Origin: Verrucomicrobiota bacterium
Lineage (GTDB): Bacteria > Verrucomicrobiota > Verrucomicrobiia > Opitutales > Opitutaceae
Assembly: GCA_016235555.1 (NCBI GenBank)
Contig: JACRKC010000093.1
Span: 62,001-126,000, forward strand
Reading direction: 5' to 3'
DNA length: 64,000 nucleotides
Shown: positions 38,900 through 47,300 of the stretch, one piece after another
Numbering within the stretch: position 1 is the stretch's first letter
How the letters are laid out: each line of letters begins with the position of its first letter
The notes under the pieces: generated by a model
What the model saw: the letters and a program-made list of their open reading frames with translations, nothing else
The model's database searches: none
Told to the model about the DNA's origin: nothing
Program-made: the position numbers and the translations under genes

Positions 38900-39541
38900 A
38901 TGTCGAAAGCGCGCTACATCGAGGCGAAACAAAAATGGGCCGAGAAACAAAAGGCCCGCGGCGTGACCGCCCGCCCCGTCGCCTCCAAGGATCGTCTGCC
39001 ACCCGGTCAGAAACTCACCACCGGCTTTCCCGTGCTCGACCTCGGCGTGCAGCCGGAGATCCCGCACGACAAGTGGACGCTCAAGCTCGACGGCCTCGTG
39101 GAAAAACCCGCGACACTCTCGTGGCCGGCGTTTCACGCCCTGCCGCAGGTCGAGGACGTGAGCGACTTCCACTGCGTGACCACATGGAGCAAATACGACT
39201 GCCGCTGGGGCGGCGTCGCCTTCACCACGCTCTATGAACTCGTGCAACCGAAGCCCGCGGCGCAGTTCGTTTATTTCACGAGCTACGACGGCTACTCGAC
39301 CAACGTCTCGCTCGCGGCCTGCCTCGACGACGACGTGCTGGTGGCCACGAGCCTTGACGGCGCGCCCGTCTCGCGCGAACACGGCGGCCCTGCGCGCGTG
39401 ATCATCCCGAAACTCTACGCATGGAAGGGCGCGAAATTCGTGAGCGGCATCACCTTTCTCGCCGAGGACAAACTCGGCTTCTGGGAAGTCCGCGGCTACT
39501 CCAACACCGCCGACCCGTGGACGGAGGATCGCTACGCGTAG
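38900..39541 (+). CDS. Sulfite-oxidase-fold molybdopterin oxidoreductase
   Basis: 213 aa from the ATG at 38900. GFPVLDLGVQPEIPHDKWTL opens the fold, DFHCVTTWSKYDCRWGG holds the Mo-ligating cysteine, and PARVIIPKLYAWKGAKFVSG plus GFWEVRGYSNTADPW close it, the pattern of the YedY/MsrP-like and related small sulfite-oxidase-family enzymes. No signal peptide is seen, so it may be cytoplasmic, unlike MsrP. The Mo-cofactor gene mobA lies about 2.6 kb away. Confidence 0.85.
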   Translation: MSKARYIEAKQKWAEKQKARGVTARPVASKDRLPPGQKLTTGFPVLDLGVQPEIPHDKWTLKLDGLVEKPATLSWPAFHALPQVEDVSDFHCVTTWSKYDCRWGGVAFTTLYELVQPKPAAQFVYFTSYDGYSTNVSLAACLDDDVLVATSLDGAPVSREHGGPARVIIPKLYAWKGAKFVSGITFLAEDKLGFWEVRGYSNTADPWTEDRYA

Positions 39542-39558
39542 CCGCGCCAACGGCGCGG

Positions 39559-39653
39559 AACGTTGAACGCTCAACTCGTAACGCTGAACGCTCAAGTGAC
39601 AGAACGCAGCCGCCCCTTGAGCGTTAAAAGTTAAACGTTAAGCGTTGAATGTT
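39559..39653. repeat. Inverted pair of five-heptamer tracts between convergent genes
   Basis: AACGTTG, AACGCTC, AACTCGT, AACGCTG, AACGCTC (39559-39593) face GAGCGTT, AAAAGTT, AAACGTT, AAGCGTT, GAATGTT (39619-39653). The pair can fold into a long hairpin between two convergent stop codons and may serve as a bidirectional terminator. Confidence 0.75.
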
Positions 39654-39654
39654 C

Positions 39655-42045
39655 TCAAAGCGGCTTGGCCGCCTTGAGTATCTCCTCGAACCGCGGGTCG
39701 TCCTTCAGCCGCGACCAGAGCGGATCGAGTCGCACGGCCGGTGGCACGAAATGGACCGGGGTGGCACCTCCGAACGCCACACGCAGCTCCGCCAGTGCCG
39801 CTTCGCGCTCGCCCAGCACGATCAGCGTCGCTCCCCAATGCGGGTGCAGTTCGACCTCGATGAACGCATCCGGCCGCTGGCGCAGCAAGTCCCGGCTCCG
39901 CTGCAGCGCAACGCGCGCCGCCGGCGCATCGCCCGCGAGCGCGCAGGCGAGCGCGAGCTCCGCCGCGACGACGGCCTCCTGCCGCTTTGTCCACACGCCG
40001 TTTTCGAAATAGCGGCGGGCCTCGACCGCCTCCCCTCGCGCACGTGTCCCATCGCCCTGCATGTAGGCCAGCAGGGCGCGATAGTGGGCCATGGGATTGT
40101 TCACCACGCCGCCCAAGCCTGCGAGCGTGGCACCGCCCGATTCCAGCAGCGTCGCCGCGCTCGTCCAATCCCGCGCCAGCAGGTCGCTGTGCCACGACAT
40201 CGCCTGCCGCAAAAAACCCTGCAACTCGGCGCGAACGCCGCGGAGGTTCCGCCGGTAGGTCGGGAAATCGCCGTCGTCCGCAAACTGCGCGATGGTGCGG
40301 ACGCCGATGATCAATGGCGATATCGTGATCAGCTGCGCCAGGTCATCTGCCGCGCGCATCGCCTGGGCGTGACGACGCATGATCACCTGTGTCTCGATCA
40401 GCGTCTCGGTGCCGATCAACCATTGCGGGTCGCGGGCGGCAGCGCGGGCAAACGCCGCCACCGCCTCGGGCCAGCGGCCCAGCCGGCGCAACGCGTTGCC
40501 CTCGTAGCGGAGAGCCTCCGTGTCGTTTGGCCGCTCCACCAGCACCCCGCGAAACTCGGCCAGCGCCGCCGCCCAGTCGTTGCGACACGCGTAGAGCACA
40601 TAGCCCGTCGCCAGGCGCGCCTCCACCGAGCCGGGGGCGAGCCGCCGCACGGTTTCCGCACTCGTCTCCGCCAGTCGCGCCCGTTCCGCCACCGGGTCGA
40701 GTTCGCCGAACCAAAACATGACCGTGTGCAGCCACGCGAGCTGCACGTGCGGCAACACGAAATTCGGATCCGCCTGCACCGCCTGGTTCGTGGCCGCGAT
40801 CGCCGACTCCAGCCGCGTGCGACCGGCGACTGTCGGGATTCCGATGCTGCGGACGGTCGACGCCGCCTGCAGGTAGAGCCGGTAGGCCTCCGCGTTCCGG
40901 GTGAGCTGCTGGCCGAGCGTCGCGCGCTCGCCCGCGGTGAGGCTCGCTTTGAGCGCACCTGCGATTTCCTGCGCGATGGCGGACTGGATCGCAAACGTGT
41001 CGGTCAGCTCCTTCTCGTAACTGTCGCCCCAGACCTGGCGCGACGTCTGGGCGTCGAGCAGCTGCACACCGATGCGCACCCGGCTGCCGCGCCGCTGCAC
41101 GGTGCCTTCGACGACGTGCGCCACGCCGAGCTTCGATGCGATGGCGCGGAGATCCCGTGTCTTCGCGTCAGCGTAGGGCAGCACCGAGCTGCGACCGATG
41201 ACCTTGAGCGCGCTCACCTTCGCGATCGCGGAGCGCACCTCCTCGTGCATGCCATCCACGAACGACGCGCCGTCGGGCTCGGCGCTGAGATTCTCGAACG
41301 GCAGCACCGCGACGGACTTGGCGTCCGCCGCCGGCGCCGCGGCCTTTTCCGTGATGGGCGGACGCGTCCCGGCGCCCGCGTTCGCAGTCGGCGCAGGTGA
41401 AGCCGGACCGGCCTTGCGCGTGGCATAGTAGACTGCAACTCCACCGAACCCGACTGCGAGCACGGCGATCCATGCCGTGGCCGGGACGCGACGACTCACC
41501 ACTGGAGGCGGAGCGCGCATTTCCGCCGCGCGCGCGTTTTCAGCCGGCACCGCCGGCGGCGCGGCGCGCATCGGCATCGGCGCTGCGGTCACGCCGGCAA
41601 ATGGGGTCCTTTCGAGCAGCCGCTTGATTTGCTCGGCGAACGCCGCCGTCGGCCGGCCGTCGGGCAGCCGCGTCCATTGCACCTTGCGAAATTCGGCCGG
41701 CACCATCGCCGTCGCCTCCCGCGTGTCGTCGATCGCGACCGGCGCGAGATACGGCACGCCTTCGGCGAGCAGGTGCGTCTGGTCGACGGCGAGTTTCCAC
41801 TCGAGGCGGAAGTAGCCCTTCGCGCGCGCCTCGGTGTGGCGCGAGATGATCGGCACGAAGAGCGTGCAGCCGTCAATTTGCTGGCGGATTTTCCGGTCCC
41901 ACGCGTCGCCGCCGCGCAACTCGTCCTCGTCGAACCACACGGTCAGGCCGGCGCCACGCAACGCCTCCGCGATCCGCCGAGCGGTCTCGGCGTCTTCGTG
42001 GGCATAGCTCAGGAAAACCGCGGGCGTGGGAGGGGGATTGGACAC
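39655..42045 (-). CDS. TIR - TM - TolB-like - TPR protein
   Basis: 796 aa from the GTG at 42045. TIR domain (8-140): AVFLSYAHEDAETAR, VWFDEDELRGGDAWD and YFRLEWKLAV, where Glu82 sits at the position of the catalytic Glu of NADase TIRs. A Pro-rich linker and TM helix (TAWIAVLAVGFGGVAVYYA) follow, then a TolB-like/FlgO-like domain (SVAVLPFENLSAEPDGASF, HVVEGTVQRRGSRVRIGVQL) and a long helical region consistent with TPR repeats. The layout resembles membrane sensor/adaptor proteins; no effector gene adjoins it. Confidence 0.8.
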   Translation of the reverse strand: MSNPPPTPAVFLSYAHEDAETARRIAEALRGAGLTVWFDEDELRGGDAWDRKIRQQIDGCTLFVPIISRHTEARAKGYFRLEWKLAVDQTHLLAEGVPYLAPVAIDDTREATAMVPAEFRKVQWTRLPDGRPTAAFAEQIKRLLERTPFAGVTAAPMPMRAAPPAVPAENARAAEMRAPPPVVSRRVPATAWIAVLAVGFGGVAVYYATRKAGPASPAPTANAGAGTRPPITEKAAAPAADAKSVAVLPFENLSAEPDGASFVDGMHEEVRSAIAKVSALKVIGRSSVLPYADAKTRDLRAIASKLGVAHVVEGTVQRRGSRVRIGVQLLDAQTSRQVWGDSYEKELTDTFAIQSAIAQEIAGALKASLTAGERATLGQQLTRNAEAYRLYLQAASTVRSIGIPTVAGRTRLESAIAATNQAVQADPNFVLPHVQLAWLHTVMFWFGELDPVAERARLAETSAETVRRLAPGSVEARLATGYVLYACRNDWAAALAEFRGVLVERPNDTEALRYEGNALRRLGRWPEAVAAFARAAARDPQWLIGTETLIETQVIMRRHAQAMRAADDLAQLITISPLIIGVRTIAQFADDGDFPTYRRNLRGVRAELQGFLRQAMSWHSDLLARDWTSAATLLESGGATLAGLGGVVNNPMAHYRALLAYMQGDGTRARGEAVEARRYFENGVWTKRQEAVVAAELALACALAGDAPAARVALQRSRDLLRQRPDAFIEVELHPHWGATLIVLGEREAALAELRVAFGGATPVHFVPPAVRLDPLWSRLKDDPRFEEILKAAKPL

Positions 42046-42115
42046 TGGCGGGAGGAGGCGAAAGCAGTGGCAAGGCTGCGGCAGGCTGACGAGGAGAAAG
42101 CGGGTCGGCCACCGG

Positions 42116-42688
42116 TTATCGCGGTTCGTTCCAATTCTCAAACAGCGGCACCTCGGACGCGGTGATTTCGCAAACCTGCATCACTCCGTTCGCAACCGCC
42201 GTGCCGGAGAGTTTCTGCAGCGACAATTCGCCGCGGGCCAGCGCGGCCCATGCCAGCGGCATCAACTCCCGCGGGTAAATCGCCGCCAGCGGCTCGAAAA
42301 ATCCGTCCCGTCGTCCCACCGCGCCGACCCCGGGCCGGCACGTCGCGCGCAACGCCGTGAACCACGCGGCCGTCATCTGCGGCAGATCGATGGCGAGCAC
42401 GGCGAGATGAGCCTGCGACGCGCGTTCGAGGCCCGCCGTGATGCCCGCGAGCGGCCCGCTGTTCGGCTGCGAATCGTGCACCATGGCGGCGAAGTGCGGG
42501 GCCGCCGCCCGCGTCCACGTCTGCTCGGGACGCGCCGACAACAGCACCTCGGCCGCGCCCGCGCGCACCAACATGTCCCGTTGCCGTTGCCACAGGGGCG
42601 CGCCGTCCAGCTCAAGCATCGCCTTGTCGCGGCCCATGCGGGTGGAGCGGCCCGCAGCGAGCAGAAGGGCGGAGAAGGTCGTCGGCAT
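42116..42688 (-). CDS. mobA: Molybdenum cofactor nucleotidyltransferase MobA-like
   Basis: 190 aa from the ATG at 42688. NTP-binding LLLAAGRSTRMGRDKAML at residues 7-24, then SGPLAGITAGLERA and LAIDLPQMTAAW with the metal Asp. MobA attaches GMP to molybdopterin; related MocA attaches CMP. It could serve the sulfite-oxidase-fold enzyme nearby only if that enzyme or others use a nucleotide form of the cofactor. Divergent from the symporter, with a palindrome in the gap. Confidence 0.82.
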   Translation of the reverse strand: MPTTFSALLLAAGRSTRMGRDKAMLELDGAPLWQRQRDMLVRAGAAEVLLSARPEQTWTRAAAPHFAAMVHDSQPNSGPLAGITAGLERASQAHLAVLAIDLPQMTAAWFTALRATCRPGVGAVGRRDGFFEPLAAIYPRELMPLAWAALARGELSLQKLSGTAVANGVMQVCEITASEVPLFENWNEPR

Positions 42689-42754
42689 GGCGCCCGCCCA
42701 ACCATGCATGCCACCTGTCCGCGCGCAACCTCCCGCCAGCCCAGCGCCCCCACC

Positions 42755-42790
42755 GCCCAAACTATGTCTCAATTGCGACATAGTTTGGGC
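42755..42790. repeat. Palindrome CCCAAACTATGTC..., decayed copy
   Basis: 36-bp palindrome with one mismatch, between the starts of mobA and the symporter. The inner part equals the 48-bp palindromes at 51762 and 52702; the outer CCGCAAT arms are missing. Confidence 0.85.
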
Positions 42791-42900
42791 ACGGCGGCGA
42801 GAAGCGGCGGCGGGGCGCGGGACGAAAGGCGGACGGACGCGCGCGGCGGACACTTCCCGTTGGACAAGGCCCACCCGGCGGCGCAGCCTCCCGCGGCAAT

Positions 42901-44247
42901 ATGGCTGAGTCCAACCGCCCCCTGGCCAACCGCATCCTGCTCGGACTTTTCATCGGCGTCATCGCCGGCGTCATCACGCTCGGCGTCGGCCGCTTCTCGC
43001 CCGAGGCGCTCGCCTTCATGCGCAAGGTCGCGACGAACGTCCTCGATCCCTTCGGGCAGGTGTTCCTGCGGATGCTGTTCTTCGTGGTGCTCCCGCTCGT
43101 GTTCGCGTCGCTCGCCACCGGCGTCGTCCAGCTCGGGCGGCTCGACAAGCTGGGACCGCTCGCCGCGCGCACCTTCACCCTGTTTTTCCTGAACATGGCC
43201 ATCGGCGTCGGGCTCGGGCTGGTGATGATGAACACCGTCAAGCCCGGCAACAGCCTTGATCCCGTCGCGAAGACGCGCCTGCTCCAGGAGTTCGGCGGCG
43301 CGGCCCAGAAACACATCGCCACCGGCGCGGCCAGCCCGCAGATGAACTTCGCGACCGTCGTCGAGATGTTCATGCCGAAAAACCTCTTCGGCGCCGTGGT
43401 CGGGCATAACAACAATGTGATCGGCGACGTGCTGCCGCTGATCCTGTTCGCCATCCTGGTCGGCGCCGTTGGCACCCAGCTCGCCGAGGCGCGGCGGCGG
43501 CAGTTGCAGGATTCGCTCGAAATGGTGAGCGACCTGATGACGGGCATCGTGCACTTCGCGCTGCGCCTCGCACCCTACGCCGTGCCGGCGATGATCTACA
43601 GCGTGATCGTGAAGATCGGGGTGGATATCCTGGTCGCGCTCGGGGTCTTTGCGCTCGGGTGCATCACCGTGATGCTCCTGCACCTGTTCGGCACGATGTC
43701 GCTCTGGCTCAAGTTCTGGGCCGGGCGCGCGCCGCTCCAATTTTTCAAGGACATCCGCGCGGTGCTGGTGACGGCGTTCTCGACGAGTTCGAGCAATGCC
43801 ACGCTGCCGACCGCGCTTGATTGCGCCAAGGAGACGCTGAAGCTGCGGCCGAGCGTCGCCGGCTTCGTGCTGCCGCTCGGCACCACGATGAACATGAGCG
43901 GCACGGCGCTCTACGAAGGCTGCGTGGTGCTGTTCGTCGCGCAGGTGTTCGGCGTCGATCTCTCGATCGCGCAACAGATCACGCTCCTGCTGCTCTCGGT
44001 GTTGAGCGCGGTGGCGGTGGCGGGCATCCCGGGCGGTTCGCTGCCGCTCATCGCGGGCCTGCTCGCCACGTTCGGCATCCCGCCCGAGGGCATCGGCATC
44101 GTGCTCGGGGTGGATCGCGTGCTCGACATGGTGCGCACGATGACAAACGTCGGCTCCGATGTGGTGACGACCGTCGTGGTGGATGCGCAGGAGGCGCGGG
44201 CCGAGGCGCGCGCCGCCGCGTCTCCTGACCTTCGCCAAACAGGATGA
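42901..44247 (+). CDS. Dicarboxylate/amino acid:cation symporter (DAACS family)
   Basis: 448 aa, ATG at 42901. Eight or so hydrophobic spans. TAFSTSSSNATLPTALDCA is the Ser-rich reentrant loop HP1, TTMNMSGTALYEG the cation-binding TM7 stretch, and AGIPGGSLPLIAGLLATFG HP2. LGVDRVLDMVRTMTNVGSD is the transport-domain end. It should import glutamate/aspartate or C4-dicarboxylates with Na+ or H+. Single-gene unit. Confidence 0.93.
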   Translation: MAESNRPLANRILLGLFIGVIAGVITLGVGRFSPEALAFMRKVATNVLDPFGQVFLRMLFFVVLPLVFASLATGVVQLGRLDKLGPLAARTFTLFFLNMAIGVGLGLVMMNTVKPGNSLDPVAKTRLLQEFGGAAQKHIATGAASPQMNFATVVEMFMPKNLFGAVVGHNNNVIGDVLPLILFAILVGAVGTQLAEARRRQLQDSLEMVSDLMTGIVHFALRLAPYAVPAMIYSVIVKIGVDILVALGVFALGCITVMLLHLFGTMSLWLKFWAGRAPLQFFKDIRAVLVTAFSTSSSNATLPTALDCAKETLKLRPSVAGFVLPLGTTMNMSGTALYEGCVVLFVAQVFGVDLSIAQQITLLLLSVLSAVAVAGIPGGSLPLIAGLLATFGIPPEGIGIVLGVDRVLDMVRTMTNVGSDVVTTVVVDAQEARAEARAAASPDLRQTG

Positions 44248-44276
44248 CCCGCCGATCAACTCCCGCCGCTCACCAG

Positions 44277-44404
44277 ACGGTGTGAAAACGTGGCGGCATT
44301 CGTGCAATCGCGCGAAGCTTGGCGGAAACCGTGAGATTTTCGTGGGATCTGGTCCGGGCGAAAAGCTCACGCTTTCCGCGACGACCGCCACGTTTTCACA
44401 CCGT
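44277..44404. repeat. 128-bp inverted-repeat element
   Basis: Perfect 20-bp arms starting ACGGTGTGAAAACGTGGC (44277-44296 and 44385-44404) surround a second, imperfect inverted repeat (GGAAACCGTGAGATTTTCG and its partner). No ORF. It has no GTAG head, so it is distinct from the REPINs. The remainder of 44248-44583 is without a gene. Confidence 0.75.
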
Positions 44405-44583
44405 CTCACCCGAGGCGGGCGAACGTTCGCTCGCCGCCCCCGCCGCGTGAGCCGCCGGGGTGCGGCCGCCGCGGGGCCACTACCCAACCGACTACGCAGC
44501 GCTCCGCCGTGCCCCCTAAGCATTATCCTTGTTGGACATGCCGGAGCCGCACCGGCAAAAAAACCGTGAAAATCCGGTTCCCC

Positions 44584-45081
44584 ATGTCCACGTCGACCGC
44601 CACCACCTCGTCCGCCCGCCGCGTCCGCGCGCGCCGGGGCATGACGATTGCCGAGGTGATGATCACCGCCGTGGTGCTCGGGATCGTGATCATGAGCAGC
44701 CTCGGCGCGCTGTCGCAGGCCTACGCGTTCACCAACCACGCCCGCATGGTCACGCTCGCCAGCCAGATCGTGCAGTCCGTCATGGAGGACCTTCGCCTGC
44801 GCAATTTCAGCGAGATCCAGACCCACGCGGGCCAGACCCAGCCCGTCGACTTCACCAGCACGCTCGCCTCCGAACGCTTCGCCTCCAACTTCACCACCGG
44901 CTTCTCCCTGTCCGGCAATTTCACGACCGTCGTTGCTTCGAATCCCCCGCAATACGGCAAAGTCAACGTCACCATGACCGTCACGTGGACCGAGCGCGGC
45001 TCCACCTTTCGCCGGTCATTGTTCACCACGTTCAGCGAAAAAGGGCTGAGCGATTACTACTATGTCGGCTGGGCACCATAG
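44584..45081 (+). CDS. Type IV pilin-like / pseudopilin protein (PilV-like)
   Basis: 165 aa from the ATG at 44584. Prepilin motif RARRG|MTIAEVM with Glu at +5, followed by a hydrophobic helix (ITAVVLGIVIMSSLGALSQ). The C-terminal part is beta-rich. First of three overlapping genes that together look like a minor pilin set (PilV-PilW-PilX). Overlaps the next gene by 20 bases. Confidence 0.82.
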   Translation: MSTSTATTSSARRVRARRGMTIAEVMITAVVLGIVIMSSLGALSQAYAFTNHARMVTLASQIVQSVMEDLRLRNFSEIQTHAGQTQPVDFTSTLASERFASNFTTGFSLSGNFTTVVASNPPQYGKVNVTMTVTWTERGSTFRRSLFTTFSEKGLSDYYYVGWAP

Positions 45082-45673
45082 CACGGAGACCAGCGGTCGG
45101 AGCACCGAGGACAGAGGATCAAACCTCCGTTCCCGGCCCTCCGTCCGCCGTTCTCCGTCCTCCGGCTTCTCCCTCATCGAGTTGATGATCTCGATGACGC
45201 TGATGCTGCTGCTCACGCTCGCCCTGCTCACGTCGTATGTGTTCATCGCCCGCGGCGACCGCTCGCTGACCAACTACGGCGACATGAACTCCCAGGCGCG
45301 CCGCCTCCTCGACAAACTCGGCTCCGACGCCCGCTCGGCGACCGACGTCACCAACTTCACCGCCAGCACCCTCACGATGACGGTGCCCACCAACGCCGCC
45401 GCCACCACCACGGAGGACATCATCTGGACCTACGACAGCGTGGCCGGCACCGTCACCCGCCAGGACTCCGCCAACACCGTCACTTACGCCCGCGACGTGA
45501 ACACGTTCGCGTTTTACTACACCAACGGGAACAACGTCGAGACCACCAGTCTCGTCGAGGTCAAACAAGTCCAGGTCAGCCTCCGGATGCTGCGCCTGGT
45601 CGCCTCCACCATCACCTCCGAATATGTCATCTCTGCCCAATACACCATGCGGGCCAAGTCCACGGCGCACTGA
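45062..45673 (+). CDS. Type IV pilin-like protein (PilW-like)
   Basis: 203 aa. A 35-residue hydrophilic leader ends SSG|FSLIELMISMTL, a textbook prepilin site with Glu at +5; the leader is unusually long because it is encoded by an inverted heptamer repeat (45084-45165). A beta-rich C-terminal domain follows. Starts within the preceding gene and overlaps the next by 50 bases, so the three are translated together. Confidence 0.82.
   Translation: MSAGHHSTETSGRSTEDRGSNLRSRPSVRRSPSSGFSLIELMISMTLMLLLTLALLTSYVFIARGDRSLTNYGDMNSQARRLLDKLGSDARSATDVTNFTASTLTMTVPTNAAATTTEDIIWTYDSVAGTVTRQDSANTVTYARDVNTFAFYYTNGNNVETTSLVEVKQVQVSLRMLRLVASTITSEYVISAQYTMRAKSTAH
45084..45165. repeat. Inverted pair of heptamer tracts inside a pilin leader
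   Basis: CGGAGAC, CAGCGGT, CGGAGCA, CCGAGGA, CAGAGGA (45084-45118) face CCTCCGT, TCCCGGC, CCTCCGT, CCGCCGT, TCTCCGT, CCTCCGG (45124-45165). Translated in frame. Confidence 0.7.
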
Positions 45674-47060
45674 TCGCGGCAGCGCGATCGTCACCGTCCT
45701 CGTGCTCGCCGCCGTCACCGCCGTGGTGATCTCCGGCTTCCTGTTCCGCTCGGCCCAGGAGGCGAGGATGGCCACGCGCTCGTTCTACAACATCGCGGCC
45801 CTTCACCTCGCCGAAGCCGCTGTCGAGGAACTGCTCCACGCCTCCAACACCGGCATCTTCAACCTCGCCAACGGCTGGACCGCGCTCGCCGGCTCGACGA
45901 CCTCCCTCGTCAAGACGGTCAGCTCCGGCATCAACCTCTCCCCGGGCATCGAAGCCGTCACCGGCCAGATCCTGATGCGCGTCGACAACTTCGCCTCCTC
46001 CACGCCCACGCTGGTCGCCGCCGGCGTCGTCACGATCCCCGGCCAGCCCTCCATCGTGAAGCAGCTCCGCGTGAGCGGCACCAAGCAGATCGTCTGGTCC
46101 GGCGGCGTCGTCGCGGCCGACGGACTGACCTTCAACGGATCCGATCACGCCGTCGACGGTTACGATTCGGAGACCGGCGTCTACGATGCTGTCACCAACA
46201 TCACGGACCGCGGCAGCGTCGTCACCCGCCAGTGCACCGGCGATGGCACCGCCCGCATCTGGGGCTACGCGACCCGGCACGGCTCGTATTCGTGGTCGAA
46301 CCGCCACAAGGTCAAATGCCCCACCACGCCCGCCAACGTCGACGTCGACCCCAGCCGCATGCGCACCGATTTCAACGTCAACCTCGTCCAGTCCACCGCC
46401 CCCTCGTGCAGCAAGATGAGCCTCGGCACCGTCACCAACAGCCTCACCCTGCCCCGCGCCGGGGACAGCCCGAACTGGAACGGCAAATACGTCTACTCCT
46501 GCAGCGGCCTGAACCTCGACAGCACCGACGTGCTCGACATCAAGGGCCCCGTCATCCTCGTCGTCACCGACGACATCACGCTGCGCGAAAACGCCCGCCT
46601 CCGCATCGGCCACACCGGCAGCACCGACGCCTCGCTGAACCTCTACTTCAGCGGCGACATCGATATCAACGGTTACGGCATCGACAACCTGCTCAACGTC
46701 CCCGGCAAATGCCTCTTCTGGGGCACCCACGCCTATCGCTGGTGGTATACGCCCTCCGTCCGCTTCCGCGGCTGGGGCCGCCACCACCGCTGCGCCGTCT
46801 ACGCCTCGCGCTGCCGCATCCGCCTCGACGACGACGAACTGCACGGCTCCGTCATCTGCAAGAACATGGATTTCTACGGCACCTCCAAGTGCCACTACGA
46901 CACCAAGCTCGCCACGATCGCGAGCGATCCCAACGGCGATTCCAGTTCCGCCGGCTCCTCCACCATCCGCCTCGGCTCGTGGGTTGAGCTCACGCAGCCT
47001 CCGGGCAGCGGCGGCGCCTTCGCCCGCGACAACACCGCCCCGTTCAACACCCTCTTCTGA
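45624..47060 (+). CDS. PilX-like minor pilus protein
   Basis: 478 aa. Short basic N-terminus then a single helix (GSAIVTVLVLAAVTAVVISG) without a prepilin cleavage motif, followed by EARMATRSFYNIAALHLAEA, as in PilX_N proteins. The large C-terminal part is Thr/Ser/Asp-rich with several cysteines (VTRQCTGDG, SCSKMS, YSCSGLN, GKCLFWG), suggesting a disulphide-stabilised surface domain. Third of the pilin genes; no assembly ATPase gene is nearby. Confidence 0.7.
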   Translation: MSSLPNTPCGPSPRRTDRGSAIVTVLVLAAVTAVVISGFLFRSAQEARMATRSFYNIAALHLAEAAVEELLHASNTGIFNLANGWTALAGSTTSLVKTVSSGINLSPGIEAVTGQILMRVDNFASSTPTLVAAGVVTIPGQPSIVKQLRVSGTKQIVWSGGVVAADGLTFNGSDHAVDGYDSETGVYDAVTNITDRGSVVTRQCTGDGTARIWGYATRHGSYSWSNRHKVKCPTTPANVDVDPSRMRTDFNVNLVQSTAPSCSKMSLGTVTNSLTLPRAGDSPNWNGKYVYSCSGLNLDSTDVLDIKGPVILVVTDDITLRENARLRIGHTGSTDASLNLYFSGDIDINGYGIDNLLNVPGKCLFWGTHAYRWWYTPSVRFRGWGRHHRCAVYASRCRIRLDDDELHGSVICKNMDFYGTSKCHYDTKLATIASDPNGDSSSAGSSTIRLGSWVELTQPPGSGGAFARDNTAPFNTLF

Positions 47061-47137
47061 TTTCATGGGTCGCGCGCCTCAGGCGCGCGGTCAGGCTATC
47101 CGGCGGTGTCCCACGATGGACGCCGCCGTTGCTTTTG

Positions 47138-47217
47138 GTGGAGCGCGTTGCCCCCAACGCGCTTTTTGTGGGAGGGGCTTTACGCCCCGACGAGTCGCGG
47201 GGTAAACCCGTTCCCAC
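47138..47217. repeat. GTGG REPs upstream of the response regulator
   Basis: A single REP GTGGAGCGCGTTGCCCCCAA with hairpin partner at 47138-47165, then a REPIN at 47168-47217 of GTGGGAGGGGCTTTACGCCC and its inverse. They fill the gap upstream of the regulator gene. Confidence 0.75.
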
Positions 47218-47300
47218 CTTCGAACCAGCGCGTTGAAGTCGACCCGCTCCACCTCCCGCGAGTTGCCTTCCGCCGCCTTTCGCCTAACCAGAAGGCCGCG

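Noticed and set aside
42769-44952. Long minus-strand frame opposite the symporter
   Set aside because: Contains His/Arg-rich shadow sequence; the symporter HP1/HP2 motifs are on the plus strand.
45627-47066. Minus-strand frame opposite the PilX-like gene
   Set aside because: Asp/Val/Gly-rich shadow; the plus-strand gene overlaps and continues the pilin gene order.
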